Source of the DNA: Fasciolopsis buskii
Taxonomy: Eukaryota > Platyhelminthes > Trematoda > Plagiorchiida > Fasciolidae
Direction of reading: 5' to 3'
Length of the DNA: 64,000 bases
NCBI GenBank assembly: GCA_008360955.1
Contig: LUCM01003878.1
Coordinates: 62,001-126,000 of the forward strand
In this document: piece by piece, positions 13,980 to 26,800 of the stretch
Layout: the number at the start of each line of letters is the position of its first letter
How positions within the stretch are numbered: the first letter of the stretch is position 1
The notes under the pieces: model-generated
Seen by the model: only the letters and a program-made list of their open reading frames with translations
The model's database searches: none
Told to the model about the DNA's origin: nothing
Made by a program: the position numbers and the translations under genes

Positions 13980-15583
13980 TGAAATGATATTTAATTTGGC
14001 GGTAAACTGTAAACCACCACTACCTGGCTTGTTGCCACATTTGATACAGCTGGACCTCATGTGATTCTGTGCCACTTCAAGTCTGATGGCCATCGTTGCT
14101 CAATTTACTGCACCCCAGTAGCTATGAGGCATATCAGTTCCCCAACACCCATTCATCAAGCATACATGGAGAGTTTCATCTTTGAAACTCGGCCCAACAT
14201 CAGGTGTGTATGAAATCAACTTTAACTATACAGTAAGGCCGATTGTGATTCATTCCAAAATCTCTCATTATTCTTGTTAAGTTTCTAGTACTTGAGAGGT
14301 TTAAAGGAAGAATCGGCGAATATCAAACTTATTAGCAGGTTTCTCTTATCATATTCGTTTGTAGACTCTGATGAGGTCACCTTAATTTTCTAGGTAGATA
14401 TTGTGAACCTGAAAAATGAAATCTTGCCGCAGCATGAAAATTCCTTTAACGTTTTTTGCTTTCATAAAGGAGAACAAATTCGGTTGTCCAACAGACGCAT
14501 TTATGTTGTCAATCATTTAATGCCCGATTACGCTTGTAATTACCTACTGAAAATAATTATTTTTCAGTTAGGGCATTTTGTGTTTATTTGAGTGTAAGAA
14601 TCATGGCTACTCAGGAACAAGTAAATTTTCGTTTGGTAATGATTTTGACCTACATCAGAGTTGACCTTGCGAGAAGGTCATTTACACGTCCTGTGTAAAT
14701 CGTCTGCAGTGTCATCATGACGGTGAAACAATGATCAAGAAATAGTAGAAGCCAGTGATACCATAATGAAATTATTGAAATATTTTGTGTTTAACCCTTT
14801 TTCAGCGTTTCATGCTAAACAAACTCACCATTTACATCATATTAGGCGGATAGATTGTCTTTCAGGTAGGAAATCGATCACATCGAAAGTGACCAAAAAG
14901 TAACGTTTTTAAATTCTTACGGCGAATTTCATTTCTGCTGTTGGGAAACATTATTACCCATATTTCACGCACCATTGACTAGAGAGATTTGAATAATATT
15001 TAGACGCTCTAAGTGTCAGCAGATAAGAAGTATGGATTAATCGATCAATAAAGTATCAAATACGATTTTTCTGCGCAATACTCGAAGATAGTGAGCATTG
15101 AAATCTGACAACGCTTTAATTTTCTTGGTGGATTGATATGCGGTGTTCAGAAAAGAGCTTTCATTGTGGACATGTCTAGAAAGGAGATTCTTGGAAAAAG
15201 CCGTACAGCGTCCTTAGTCCCATCCTAGTTTTTCTATGGTACACGAATAAGGTGTTGACGGCTTAGCAAATGGATGAAAAGTTACGGAAATTTTGTCGTC
15301 GTATTTCCGCAAACATTTCCTTGGTTCTGTGAGAGCGGACAATACATAGAAACAATCTCCGTGTTTTACAGTAATGGAATTTAACAAGCAATATTCTGAG
15401 TAGATTGGCTTTCTTTCAGTTTGACCTCCGTCAAGTGGGCCCAAGGTACGCATCATATGAACTCGTGAAACGGCTTGAATCTTGATCCTACACCAAATGT
15501 TTCATGTTCTGACATGATAATTAAATGAGGTACCTAGTCCGTGGATGCTGACATAGAATTTCTAAAGCTTCTTAGAATTTCAG

Positions 15584-15621
15584 GTACAAGCAACAATATA
15601 CTGAAGTTGCTGGACGCCTTA
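15584..15621 (+). CDS. Candidate 38-nt micro-exon, product unknown
   Basis: A good acceptor (CTTAGAATTTCAG ending at 15583) precedes 38 nt that read, after a split codon, TSNNILKLLDAL. A GTAAAA donor follows at 15622. The exon ends in phase 0, which matches the start of the terminal exon at 15926. The joined peptide would read ILKLLDALVAAVHYSRKLFS across the junction. An alternative frame gives a short open read to a TGA at about 15640, so the frame choice rests on compatibility with the downstream exon. Function unknown. Confidence 0.35.
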
Positions 15622-15925
15622 GTAAAATGACGAAAAAATGAGTGCAGAAAGGCGGGTGACTCACCGGCTGCTATTATTTAATCACAGCGGATTTCTGTTA
15701 TTGCATACCTCGAACTGTTGTGAATTAACCTCACTTTATTCTTTCTAACGGCTTATCATCGAAAAGATTCGCCAGTTCTTGCCAAATAAACGGAGTACAA
15801 ATTCAAGTATTCGTTTCTTATGCAAAATTATTCGTATGGAGTATGTTGCATGTATTTCGACGACACCATAATAACAGTAATATAAATAAAATTGTTTCCA
15901 GCTACTTGCCTTGTTTTCTTTTCAG

Positions 15926-16006
15926 GTAGCCGCGGTGCACTACTCCAGGAAGCTGTTCTCCATCGGCCACAGTCTGCGAAAGACGAATGGCATCCTCGGC
16001 GGCTGA
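15926..16006 (+). CDS. Terminal coding exon of an unidentified plus-strand gene
   Basis: A strong acceptor (TTGTTTTCTTTTCAG, ending at 15925) is followed by 26 codons and a TGA at 16004-16006, reading VAAVHYSRKLFSIGHSL and ending RKTNGILGG. The exon is about 60% GC against roughly 38% around it. Third positions are G or C in about 21 of 26 codons, which is the pattern of a biased coding frame and singles out this phase over the other open one. A possible poly(A) signal lies 198 bp downstream. The upstream exons, apart from the micro-exon at 15584, are not identified; they may lie many kilobases upstream or outside the window. I do not recognise the family. Confidence 0.6.
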   Translation, partial: VAAVHYSRKLFSIGHSLRKTNGILGG

Positions 16007-16203
16007 ATTCGATTGCATGGCTTCATCTCCCAAAATTCAAATAGTCTTCCGGCTCAGCACCCGGGGAGAAGAAATCTAATTAGACTCAAATAACCGCACC
16101 GGTCTTCCAGTTTAAAGGACCTTGCTAATTTTTGCATCGCCTACTGATGTTAACTTGGCGGGAGTACAAGTTTCCTCGTTATTTTTTATTTTAAACATGA
16201 TAA

Positions 16204-16209
16204 AATAAA
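16204..16209 (+). promoter_or_regulatory. Possible poly(A) signal AATAAA
   Basis: AATAAA lies about 200 bp after the stop codon of the terminal exon ending at 16006, a normal distance for a 3' UTR. The hexamer is common by chance in AT-rich DNA, so the call rests on position. Confidence 0.4.
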
Positions 16210-16229
16210 TTACCAGTTTTATTGTATAT

Positions 16230-19200
16230 GAAATATTTCTTTCTTGTTTAGCGTTTTATGATATGCCGTAGAATATGTCTACCACTTCGGTGATCGGAGC
16301 GAAAAACAAACGTCACCTCAAGGTGCAGAAAAGATGCCGGCTGAAAAGAAGGCTTAACACAACCATTCCATGTTTTTGAGCATAGAGGTGACTTTTCAAG
16401 TGTAAAAAGCGATCTTATTTCGTTGCCTTCGTGCTCAAGCGCATAAGCAAATAACACATCGTTTTACATTTCATTTTATACCATATCGCCAGCAGCAATT
16501 CCGCCCGTATTTTCAATAAGATGACAATTTTTTATTTGCAGCATGTTGCCTCATTTCGGCTCGCGCGAGATCATGGAGATAATCATGACTGGAAAACTGG
16601 ACAGTCAGAATTTACTTTTAGGACGAATCACAAAATAAGAGAGCTGTGCAATCTAGTATGTGGGATGGTGCAATTCACTTCGTTTGAAAACCCTCAGGTA
16701 GATTGTCCACTAGAATAATTTGGACACTAGCAGATAACATGAATAATAGACGACATGTATCCCTGCGTGAAAAAAACACTTTCACCACTTTCTTCAAGTT
16801 AGTTCTTCTAAGCAGATATACAATTATATTTCTGACAATTAAATTTGGTAATGTTGAATCTTATTGTACACATTTATCATTCATTCTAAAGGTAGCTATG
16901 AGTTTGCGTCTACATTCGAGTTTCTTTCCCCATCTTGATATTTAATTATCCTGAGAATCGGATTGGTGTCGTTGACCAAAATAATTCATTTTCACGCTAC
17001 CTCACCGGTTTATTAGTGCTCTGTATTGAATTTGTTTGTTAGATGAAAACCACATTGCTTAGTCATGGGAGCAAAATCTTTCCCGAGTATTACAAAACAT
17101 ACTGCCTCGATGTAGCTGGGTTTCGATTCCATACGCTATTAGTTCGAATGGATTAACGTGGCTCAGCAGAGTTACGGTTGGGTTTTGCCAAAACATGAAC
17201 AATAGCAACAAATCATCAGCAACCTTCTGTTTGGAATTCACTCTTGGGACACTTACATGGGAATGGCCCACCACACCGTGTACTTTTCACAATCCCAATG
17301 TCACGTGAACAAATACGCTCCACTAATGATTATTTTCGATTGCCTCACTAGCCTGCAGATGTGGTGAACATAATTAGGCTTACAGATAATTCATAAGGCT
17401 TTAAATGAAAATTTTTCTCTATATAAAGCGGTCAACTAGGTGTTTTTAGGTACATTCCACGAGAAATTTCAAAGTACTTAACTTTATCACATTCATTTTA
17501 CATACAGTTATACGCGAAATATCTGTGCAGCACAGCTTTGGGACAAGCTTAACTTGATAATTGCTATCAATCCAGACAAAATATCCGATTGCGCAGACCG
17601 TTATATGTTCGGGTCCAAAACAAGAGTGCGCTTGACGAAATGCACTACTGATAAGCTTCAATCAGAACGAAATTCTAGTCTCCTAATTCGGAGTTGCAAA
17701 ACTGGCTGGATAATCTTAGGTTTGTGTTTGTCTGATGAAGTTGAAATGGCGTTCAATAAAGCGAAATAATTTTTATCTGCGGCTTCATCCGAATGGTAAT
17801 GAGACTTAGTCATTCTCGGTTTCCACCAATGAATGGGGGGGACTGTGCTAAGAAGAGACTGCGCTGCCAACGAAGAATAAGTAGATTACTGTGTTTACTG
17901 AGTCAGACTTAAGAATGCTATACCTCCAGCCGCGAATTCTTTTTAACCTACACTTTTGCTGTGGTCACTGAACGTCTTGCTTGCTGATGACCTGTGTTTG
18001 AAATGCCTTGCTTCAAGAAGGTCATCTGGCAGATGAGAACAAGGGAAGGTGTGCAATGCGGGAATGTTTTACAGTCTGCGGAATTCACGGCACATAATAC
18101 AGATAGAAGCACCTAGACCATCACGTTTGCTCCTGGCGCAAACTGACCATGCTAACTAATTTGCGGTTGTTGAACGATCAGTTTCTCTCGTGATCATTCA
18201 CCAACATCGAAACAGAATATACCGCACAGATGGGTTAGCTGGTATTTCGTTTCCCTTAATTAAGCAGAATAGAACATAAATTGCCGTAAATCTAAACAGT
18301 ATTTCCAAAACTTCAGCTGAATATTATGCTTTTTGAAGTGTCACTTGATATAGCCCGAACTGAGGTGTTTTCCTTTGCTAAAGTGTTTGTAAGGAAAAAT
18401 AATAAATACTAAACATGGTAACCCTGATATTCTCACTGAAGCTGACAAATGAAAAACGGAAGTGACCCACCGCCAACACCTAGTTCTGAAGCACTCAGCA
18501 GAAGCCAGGTACTCAAAATTGGCCAAAGATTTTGGGTAGACCAACTTGAGCTTAACTGCAGGAAAGTGAGGAATGCTATAATAAAGGTTATATTAAAAAC
18601 ACTGCTTTGTGTTTGCTGAAACATTGTATTAGCCCTTTTCACAAATGGATAGTGGTCTTTGTTTAATGTGTGGCCCATAAATGATGTACGCAACGAGTGG
18701 CTAATCCTGAGCGCATGGAAAATTTCCATGATGTCTATGACAATACCTGCGGTTCTAGAGTTTCCATTTACGAAACATCGCATATTTTTGGCCTCCTATC
18801 ATAACAGGTATGGCAGTTCTTGACCCCTGGACTTATGCTTGGAAATTCATTAACAATGTCCTTTATTCATTTGACTTCGTCCTTGATTCCCGTTAAGCCC
18901 AAATGGGATGATTCAGTGAATTTATGGATCTAATGACTGACTTGCATGTGGGAACCCACTCCCAGATAAAAACAAAAATCGCACAAAGAATGAATTCAAC
19001 CGGGAAGTGCATTTTTTGTGCACATCAATTCACCTGTAAGGACTACAAAAAGACGTGATTTCTACCGTTTTTCCTTGTCATGCTTGACCTTAGTTTGCAA
19101 TTAGAAGAGATCAACGCTGGCAAAATTCCAAGGCGTATCCCGCCTGTGTAGCTAATTATCCCAGGTTATAAAGAGTATCCCACTACGCACTTTGGAACAC

Positions 19201-20970
19201 TCAGCCTGCCGCCAACACCATCGTTTCAAATAATGAATCTTTGAAAAAGTGCGAAAATTCATTTGTTATTGCTAGTGGGCATTTTTATGAGCTGCAAAGA
19301 GCAGACTCAAGTCGAAGGTGCTTGGACAGAATCAGCTGAAATAGCTGAGGGCTTAATTTTCCTTCTTCCAAAATCACATTTTAAATTGGAAGACGGTCAA
19401 TGGGGTGTCACTCAGATCTCATAAAGCATTCTTGGTTCGCTTATCACTGAACGGACCCATTTTCGTATAGATGGATGATCAGAAAAGCCTAAATAATGAA
19501 TACGTTAAACATAAAAACTTTAAATCATCTGCACAGTGACCCGCAAATGTCGGAAGCAAATAAACACTGTGACAGTTCAGAACACTGCTGGGAAATGACT
19601 CAGCAACATCAGATTTAGGCACATGATTTGTTGCATTTCATACAAACTTCATCGTATTTTGTTCAGAGGTTTGGAGAAATTGCCGTAAAGGTGGAATGTT
19701 TGGTGACCGTTATACAAAAGAAATTAGTGAACGGAGAGAGGAACAGTGAAACTGTAATATCTTGCCAAGTGAATATGCACGAGAACCTTCGGGTTAACTT
19801 TGACCAAAACCATTTTTGGAGGGTCGGTAAATAAGAATAGAAGCAATGCAAATATAATATTCACAATACTGAATAAACGTTTCGAGGGCGTCTGATATGG
19901 TTTGAGAAGACTCGATGCATTTTTTCACAATATTACAAGAGAAATTTGAAGGAAATGGTAAAACAGTGCCTAAAATGGAGTTCAGTCACTTCAAGAATTG
20001 CAGCAGCGGTTGCTCTAAAAGTTATTGACCAATTGTATGTCTGTTAAATGAGAGTAAGGCTGGGAAACTTTGGCGTACCCATCGGGTTTGTTCGTTTCCA
20101 TGTCTTTGATAAGCCTCCTATTATCTCATATTGCACGTTCCTTGGCAAAAGAGACAATTTATTCCTACCTGTCTGTCATGCGTAAGCTCATCACAGTGAC
20201 ATAAGCGATAGACAGAGTTGCTGTCGAACGATGCAATGTAATAGTTCGCGACTTATACCGACTGCGTTCATCTGTCTCCACTAGGCGACAGTTGCATTTG
20301 TGAATGTAGCGTAGAAGGAAACAAAGCCCAATCACTGGAACGCTGCTAAAACAAACCCTGAAATGATTGGGATATTAATAACAATTTGATTTCACAGTCT
20401 GCCTTGAAACTGAAAACGAGGATCTACCAAATAAGATTTACTGAAACCCACCAGAACGAACTATTTTTTCACGCATAAATCTGTTCAGCATCTTTCACCA
20501 TTCCAGGGATATTGCGAGACAAAAAATTAGTATCTATCGACTCACTGTAAAATGCTTCATATTAGTTCATATGGTGCAGCGTGCTAAGTAGGATACAGAA
20601 TGGTTGATCTAAATTGGTTACACATCCACACCTGGAGCACATGGACTCGTAAAGCTAACTGCGTATAAACCTGTGAACGGATAAATAAAGGAAGCAGTGT
20701 AGCACAACTAGGTAAGGAAGTAACGAACAAAGATGTACAATAAGTTAACTGGTGATAAGGGAGCCAAAATCTGACTGGGATAAATGACCTACTGAAGTGG
20801 GACTAAATCAGGTTGGAGCCAATAGTTCGATGAAGGTTGCGGCAACAAATATACGTATGTATGTATTACAAATCTGTGTGCCGATCATGTGAAAACAGAA
20901 CCACCGCGAAGGACAAAGAAAGCGAATGCAGAAGGGACAATGTGTTCAGTTTACCACGCATGCTAGTCAT
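16230..20970. other. Non-coding, nothing recognised
   Basis: AT-rich sequence with only chance-length open frames; the longest is 116 codons at 18433-18783 on the minus strand. No transposon, RNA or repeat signature stood out. A B-box-like GGGTTTCGATTCC near 17118 lacks a convincing A-box. Confidence 0.45.
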
Positions 20971-20975
20971 CCCAC

Positions 20976-23505
20976 CATTTTATTTTATTTTACGGAATAT
21001 CCATCGGGATCCGTGATGCCTTAGTGAGCTTCATACTGCCCGGTTGCCCAAAACGAAATAGATGTTTGACTTAAGTGATCCTAGCCTTGTCCCTTGATCA
21101 AACGATCCAGTTCACAAAGCACCAGGATTATCCGGTGGTTAAGTAACCCACTGGGTACCGGTGAATGATTGTTCAGTTTATGCATCCTCCTGGTGAAGCT
21201 AGGCATCCTGACTTCCCCCTACACCCTGGCCACAAATGTCGCTGAGCAGCGGTATATCTTGTACACCTTCCGTGCTTAGTTCAAAATCAGGATTTAGTCA
21301 TTTCCTCTGGACTGATTACCAAAGAGTGGTCAGCCTGCGGGTGAGCGCCGAGCATTCGGTTTTGTCTTCGTGCTCTAGTGGGAACCCTTTGAGCAAGAAA
21401 AGGCAGTGTACAGGTAGTTCGGGAGGTGCAGATACTCAACAGAAATCCAGGGTATCACAACGGGACGGATCTGGCCACAACTCACTATGCTAGCAGAATG
21501 CATGGCTTACTTAACAGGCAAACGGTGCTCATTGACGTTTTTAGGTGAGAGCAATCCTAGCTTTTCAGCTGGTGTCCTTCGGAAGGGTGAAAGGTAGGTC
21601 AGATCAGATAGCCTGTCGCAATCTAACCAAAGTACATCATGCATCTTTGGCTGTTACTAAAGCACATAGAGAGCTTAGTGCATATTAACATCTTGTCGGA
21701 TTCAAGAGCAGTTCTCCAGTACGACCAGCAGTCTTGTAAACAAACCTGCCATTTGTAGCCTATAGCGATGCGATTTGTTTCGGTCCACCAGTGATTCAGA
21801 GTGGCAACTGGAACCGGAAACTGGAACCTCCGAAGACTGTAATACGTAGAAACAATTGGTGGTCGGAGCACAGAGTTAACAACCGTTCCCCGTTTTTAGA
21901 GCGACAAGAATCGAGACCAAAGGCGCCTCTTAGATGAGCTTCATTCAAGGGCAGCAGACCTACTCTAACACTCATGTCTCCTTCCAAAATCACGATGTCG
22001 CCCAGCCTTGCTGTGCCTATGAGGTCCTGCAAATTTGATAGAAAGTGTCCTCGACTGCATCTGGGCTGCACTCTTTTGGCGCGTACACTGAGATCGATAA
22101 ACATGTCGCGTCTATCAAAGTGACGGTTACTCACTCTGCATGAATCTCCAAGTCTCGCTGAGTATAGCTGGCTGTCGACTGGGATCCAGTCAAGTAATGG
22201 AGCCTCAGCTCTCCCACCAAAGGCCATTTCAAGACCAGAATATCCAGAAGCTGCAGCCCCAGGCTCCCCAGAAATGCTCAGATGAAAAGGAACGGGAGGA
22301 CTGGATGGAGATATATGTCGGATACCCGAGCTGGAGTCATGAATGCGAATGTCTTGGATACAGCATACATCGATGGCTAGGTTCTCCAGTGCGCAGACCA
22401 AGCAGTCCTGCTGACCTACACAAATCCGTTTTCGCATACTGAAGGTAGCTATTTTGAAGGGGCATCCACCACGAAAAGTGCATCAGTCGGTGGAGATGAT
22501 TTCGGTGAGATTTGGATACCATTTGAGGACGAGAGCGAGGGAACCGGGATGACTTATTCCGGTGACACTGCCACTAGCATGACTGACTGCAGATCCGAAA
22601 TAATGTGAGAGGATCGGGCTGGCAGCGTGAGCAAAACCAATATTGATAGGAACAAACCTTTTTGAGTATATGAGCAGAGAAAACCTCGCGTGCGTAGATC
22701 AGTCATATCCATTGTACTCTTTGTGGACTGTTTTACTACTCTGTCGCTCGGTCCAGACTAGGCCTTTTTATCTGAGCATGCAGACCGAGCCTTGCCGAAG
22801 CCCAACATCTGCAAGTTAACAGAATCAGCCCATACGAGCCCGTGATTAGTTGACCGGTACATACGCTTCTTCTGGAAAACGGCGAGTTGAGTAAACAGTA
22901 CAAGATATAATGGCTTTGTTTAACTAGCGGACTATACTCTCCACGTCGCCGTGCCATGGACGCGGTTTTATAATATTTTTTGGGAAAACACTTATCAGGC
23001 GAAAACCAACCAAGCCCTCAATACTGTTGCTTCTTGCCCGCGGCCGCTTATTCAATGGGCTTGAGCCTACCGCGTTCGCGGCTAACCACCTGGGTGGTAG
23101 TCTATTCTGTTATCTGCAATCCAGGAACAGGCCCAGTGGTATTCAGCTCTGCCCTGAATCTGAATAAGTCTAAAGCCATATTTCCGGCTGCAGCCCGATT
23201 GAAAGAAAGACATGCAAACTAGCACTGCCCCTAGATCACAAGACTGGCGAGTGGGCACAGCTAAATGGCCAACCAGGCCACGAAAAGTATGTACCGATTT
23301 GCTTTTACGTCCGCTAGGACCTCAGACCAAAGGCTCCGGTACAGGCATCATGAAAACAGCTCCGAACGGGGAAACGACAGAATATCTCCTCTGTTGGAAA
23401 GCTAGAAATTACAGTGATCAGTTGACTGCTGAGAGCACTGTGATGAGTTCGTTACCACTCCCGTTGAGAGAACCGTCTCATTTCATATTTGTCTTCATGT
23501 GAGTC
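20976..23505 (-). mobile_element. Degenerate LINE retrotransposon, RT domain missing
   Basis: This GC-rich block is out of character with its surroundings. Its minus strand holds a LINE endonuclease (22458 down to about 21640) and, at the far end, a LINE-like 3' tail (complement of 20975-20994, an AAAAT-type repeat). Only about 650 bp separate endonuclease and tail, and I found no reverse-transcriptase motif there, so the element is internally deleted or a non-autonomous derivative. The stretch 22480-23505 is also GC-rich and repeat-like and is probably the 5' region, but its exact limit is not visible. Stops and frameshifts are frequent throughout, so the copy is old and inactive. Confidence 0.65.
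21623..22458 (-). pseudogene. LINE apurinic-like endonuclease domain, frameshifted
   Basis: The domain would nick target DNA for LINE insertion. In order the minus strand gives FKIATFSMRKRI, LAIDVCCIQDIRIHDSS, VILEGDMSVRVG, NGERLLTLCSDHQLFL, then after a frameshift near 21800-21870, TETNRIAIGYKWQ and ALESDKML. These line up with the usual LINE endonuclease blocks FKIATFNVRTL, SETRI, GDMNA, IDHIAI and DSDHAL. Key positions are changed: the catalytic Glu of SETR is Asp, the Asn of GDMNA is Ser, Asp-His of IDHIAI is Asn-Arg, and the final Asp-His pair is Asp-Lys. With the frameshift, this rules out activity. The longest intact frame is 213 codons (22437-21796), the longest in the window. The family is common in fluke genomes, which is the main host clue. 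Confidence 0.85.
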
Positions 23506-23784
23506 AAAAGGTGCATACGTGCTCGTCAATCACCAAGTAGCAACATATCAAATACAAGTACAGTTACAATGGAAATTTCTTGGGTATTCCAGGAAACATG
23601 AGAATTGTTGATCTACTGCGTGAATGAATTTTGAGCTTCTCTTCAAAACTAAACTGTACCACAATCGATATTTCATGAAACATTCACAGGAATTAAAAAG
23701 CAACAGTATTTCAACCGAAAAAATGTCAAATAAAAAATCCGTGGGCCAAAGAAAACCAGTGACATCTGAGTGCTAACAAATGCA

Positions 23785-23860
23785 GTGGTGACGGTGGGTA
23801 GGCTTAATGTCTAGCACGTTCGACTCACAATCGTTCGGCCCGGATTCTTGTCCCAGTTCT
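23785..23860 (+). mobile_element. tRNA-derived SINE fragment
   Basis: A tRNA-like head: GGTGGGTAGGCTTAATGTCT (A-box region), then CACGTTCGACTCACAATCG, then GGCCCGGATTCTTGTCCC in the B-box position. The B-box has drifted from the GGTTCGANTCC consensus. The flanks are not recognisable. Confidence 0.45.
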
Positions 23861-23899
23861 GGCAAGTCGGATTTGAACTTTTGCCGATTACGGTCAAAA

Positions 23900-26800
23900 G
23901 CTGAACCAGCTCCACAATTTTCGTAAAGTTTCCCAATGACTACGTGGTGAAAGATCCTGCATGATCAGTCCTCTAAGAGACAAAATAAAGTGTTTGCTAC
24001 TCGAATACTGTAACTTAGATGTAAGCGGTTTAATCCCGTGTGCATACCCGGCTGGGTTGTGTTTCTTTAACCTAGACTAGAGAGTCTACTGATCCCGCGG
24101 GAAACATTTTCTTTGCACTTCCGCAGACACTACTTTAATTGTGTTTTGGGATTCTCTGAAAAGCAAGTTTTGATTTTGAGAACAAAAATCACGAAATTCG
24201 AAAAATTTCCTTTCCTTATGGTGATGTTTATCAGGCTTTCACACAGTCACTATTTAATGATAAGCTGAACAATAATCAGTCCTCCACAAGCCTTTATGGA
24301 CGCACTGGAAGTTTTTTCGCATTCTCCATTACTTACCTAAAATTTGCTCATAGACCATGGCAAGGTAGAATGACGGTAAAGCAGAAAAGAAAAATACACT
24401 CTCTACGATTTATCATAATCATCGGATAGTATACATAATACGTCCCCATCAGCGTTCTTCCATTACACTGCACCGCCTTATATGAGAATGCCACCCCAAA
24501 CTAAAGTGGGAAGTTGGAGTGAGAGGGCCTATCTAAAGCCTTTGGTGGTCGCTAATCATTTGAAGTTCATGATCTTTACTTCCGTTACTTTACGTTTCAA
24601 TCACCCCAGATCACAGCCCCACTACTTCGGGGTTCCAGTTAAACGGATGACCGAGAATCCCAGTTCTCGCCTTTCTACCAAAATTTCGTTGAACACGGGC
24701 AATGATCCTATTTAATGATAAACTAGCTCTCCTATAACAATGACACTAACTTATCTTTACACCATTTGGCACACAGAATGTCTGGCAGGCCAAACCAATC
24801 ATGTCCTAGTTGACTCCTTCTCTTGTCGAAAGCTGCCTGTTTGGTTAACCTGAGCCCATATTTTCGTAAAGTTAAACGGTAATCTGATGCCCGTACTTTC
24901 ACGCATAGTTCTAGTACACGCCAGGAAAAAACAGCTCTTCTCCTGGGTGCGCATCTCATAGAAAATTATTTTATTTTCAAAAGGCCGAAGAAATTCTGTT
25001 TTTCTGGATTACTGGCCAGCATCAAGCTAACCGCATCATAAAAATCGCATAAATGGAACTCGCCGAACGTTCAACATTTTACGATCACCAAAAACTGAAG
25101 TTACAAGAATTCAACAAGGTCCGATTTTTATGGAAAAGGAAAACGTGGCACAATGATAAGTTGTTTTATTTTTCTGGAAGCACACACCTCCAGGTCGGAT
25201 TTCTGTTCAGTTCATCTGAAACAGTGTGAATTTCTTCTAACTGCCCTGTGAACATTTGGTTGGCCGACTAACAACTATAGCATTTGTCAGTTGACCAACT
25301 TACATCTCCCATGACGTAGCCAACAAAATACTTTACTACTGGCATTGGTGATAGAAAAATTTAGTTGCCCGCCTCGGCAGTCAGTTGTTCATTATTTATT
25401 GTTTTGCTTATTAAATCACTATCAAACTGTGTGGACAAAGTAAGCATCGATCGAATCACATCTAGTGCGTATACGTCATTGGTGAAAACGTAGTAAACGC
25501 CAGAGGCCGTATGCGAAACTGATCGTCTTCCGGTGCACATGTTGAATGGCGTGAATACGTTTTTTAGCCGCACAAGGAGCTCGGTGTCATGACGAATGCA
25601 ATTAGTTATTCAAACCTCACAGGTTCAGTAACAATGTTGCTTTGACAGACTGAATGTGTCGAACTGGGGATGGTCCGTCTACATTGTTCTTGTTCAACCG
25701 ATCCATTGTATAAGCTGTGTTGGCAATAAGTTACCAGGTGATTCGTTGATAGCCTTGGTATGACCGGTATAAAATGATGAATTCGTTTTAATTTGCTTGG
25801 TTATTTTTTGTGAATCTACATTGTATCTTCAAACTATGATACATAGCCCTTTCAGCATGCAATCACTTAAAAATGTAAAATTATAAAACTTGGGTGCACT
25901 TAAGGATTCGCTTTTAACAATGTGTGGCATCAAGACGTTCTTTTTGCTAAACTTTTCTCCAATCACCATAGACATCATGGTTTTTTTTATCCATATAGTG
26001 CTGTAAAGCGTTAGGTAGACATGAATAAGGCAAACTGTGTGAATTTGACGATTACTAAAATTAAGTTTGCCTCAAAATACCCAGAACTCAGTGCAACTGG
26101 CACTGTCTGCTCAACTATCAACTATGCAGATCATACACAGATCATATATAACGTGACAAATCTGAAACAGTTGGTCAGTTGAAAATAATCAATCATTCTT
26201 TGGTGGTTGTCCAAGCGTACTATCGATGTGCTGTCGACTTTAATCACGCTTTTCCCTGTGGCAAGGCAAATGTTTAGAATGACGGCTGACCGCAGGTTCA
26301 GAATCACAAAAAACTCGTGTTAATGACTTGATGCAGCCAGAACTTTACTTACTGAACAAGGAAATGAATTAGAAGTCTGATGACGTCCCAAGTCCCAGGT
26401 GCGTTGACACGGATAAGCAAAGGTAGTTCGCAGCTCGCTTTTTGTGTTGTTTGTGTCTCTTAGATTTCAGACTCTACGTGGTGATAGATGATTTACTCAT
26501 AGGAGAAATCCAAGCCTTCAGTGGCTTTCAACGCCTCGTGGTGCTTATGCAAACCGCTTGCTCTGTTTGAAACTGAGCCTTACCTCATTTGTAACTGTAA
26601 GTCGCATCAAATCTGGGAATAATATGGACTAACGTATAATCGTGAATATATCGTAATCTGGACAGCTGAAATTCTTTACTGCAAGTAGTAGCTAATAATT
26701 GTTAAGTAAGATCGACTTTGAAGCTCTCGGAAATTTCGATTTGTTTTTATTTTATCTGCTATTAATTGTTTCCGCAGCTGTTTGAATGAATTGGCTTGGG

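Noticed and set aside
17990..18030. CTGATGA followed by GAAA, as in a hammerhead core
   Set aside because: No stem II can form between the two blocks and no stem I or III is present.
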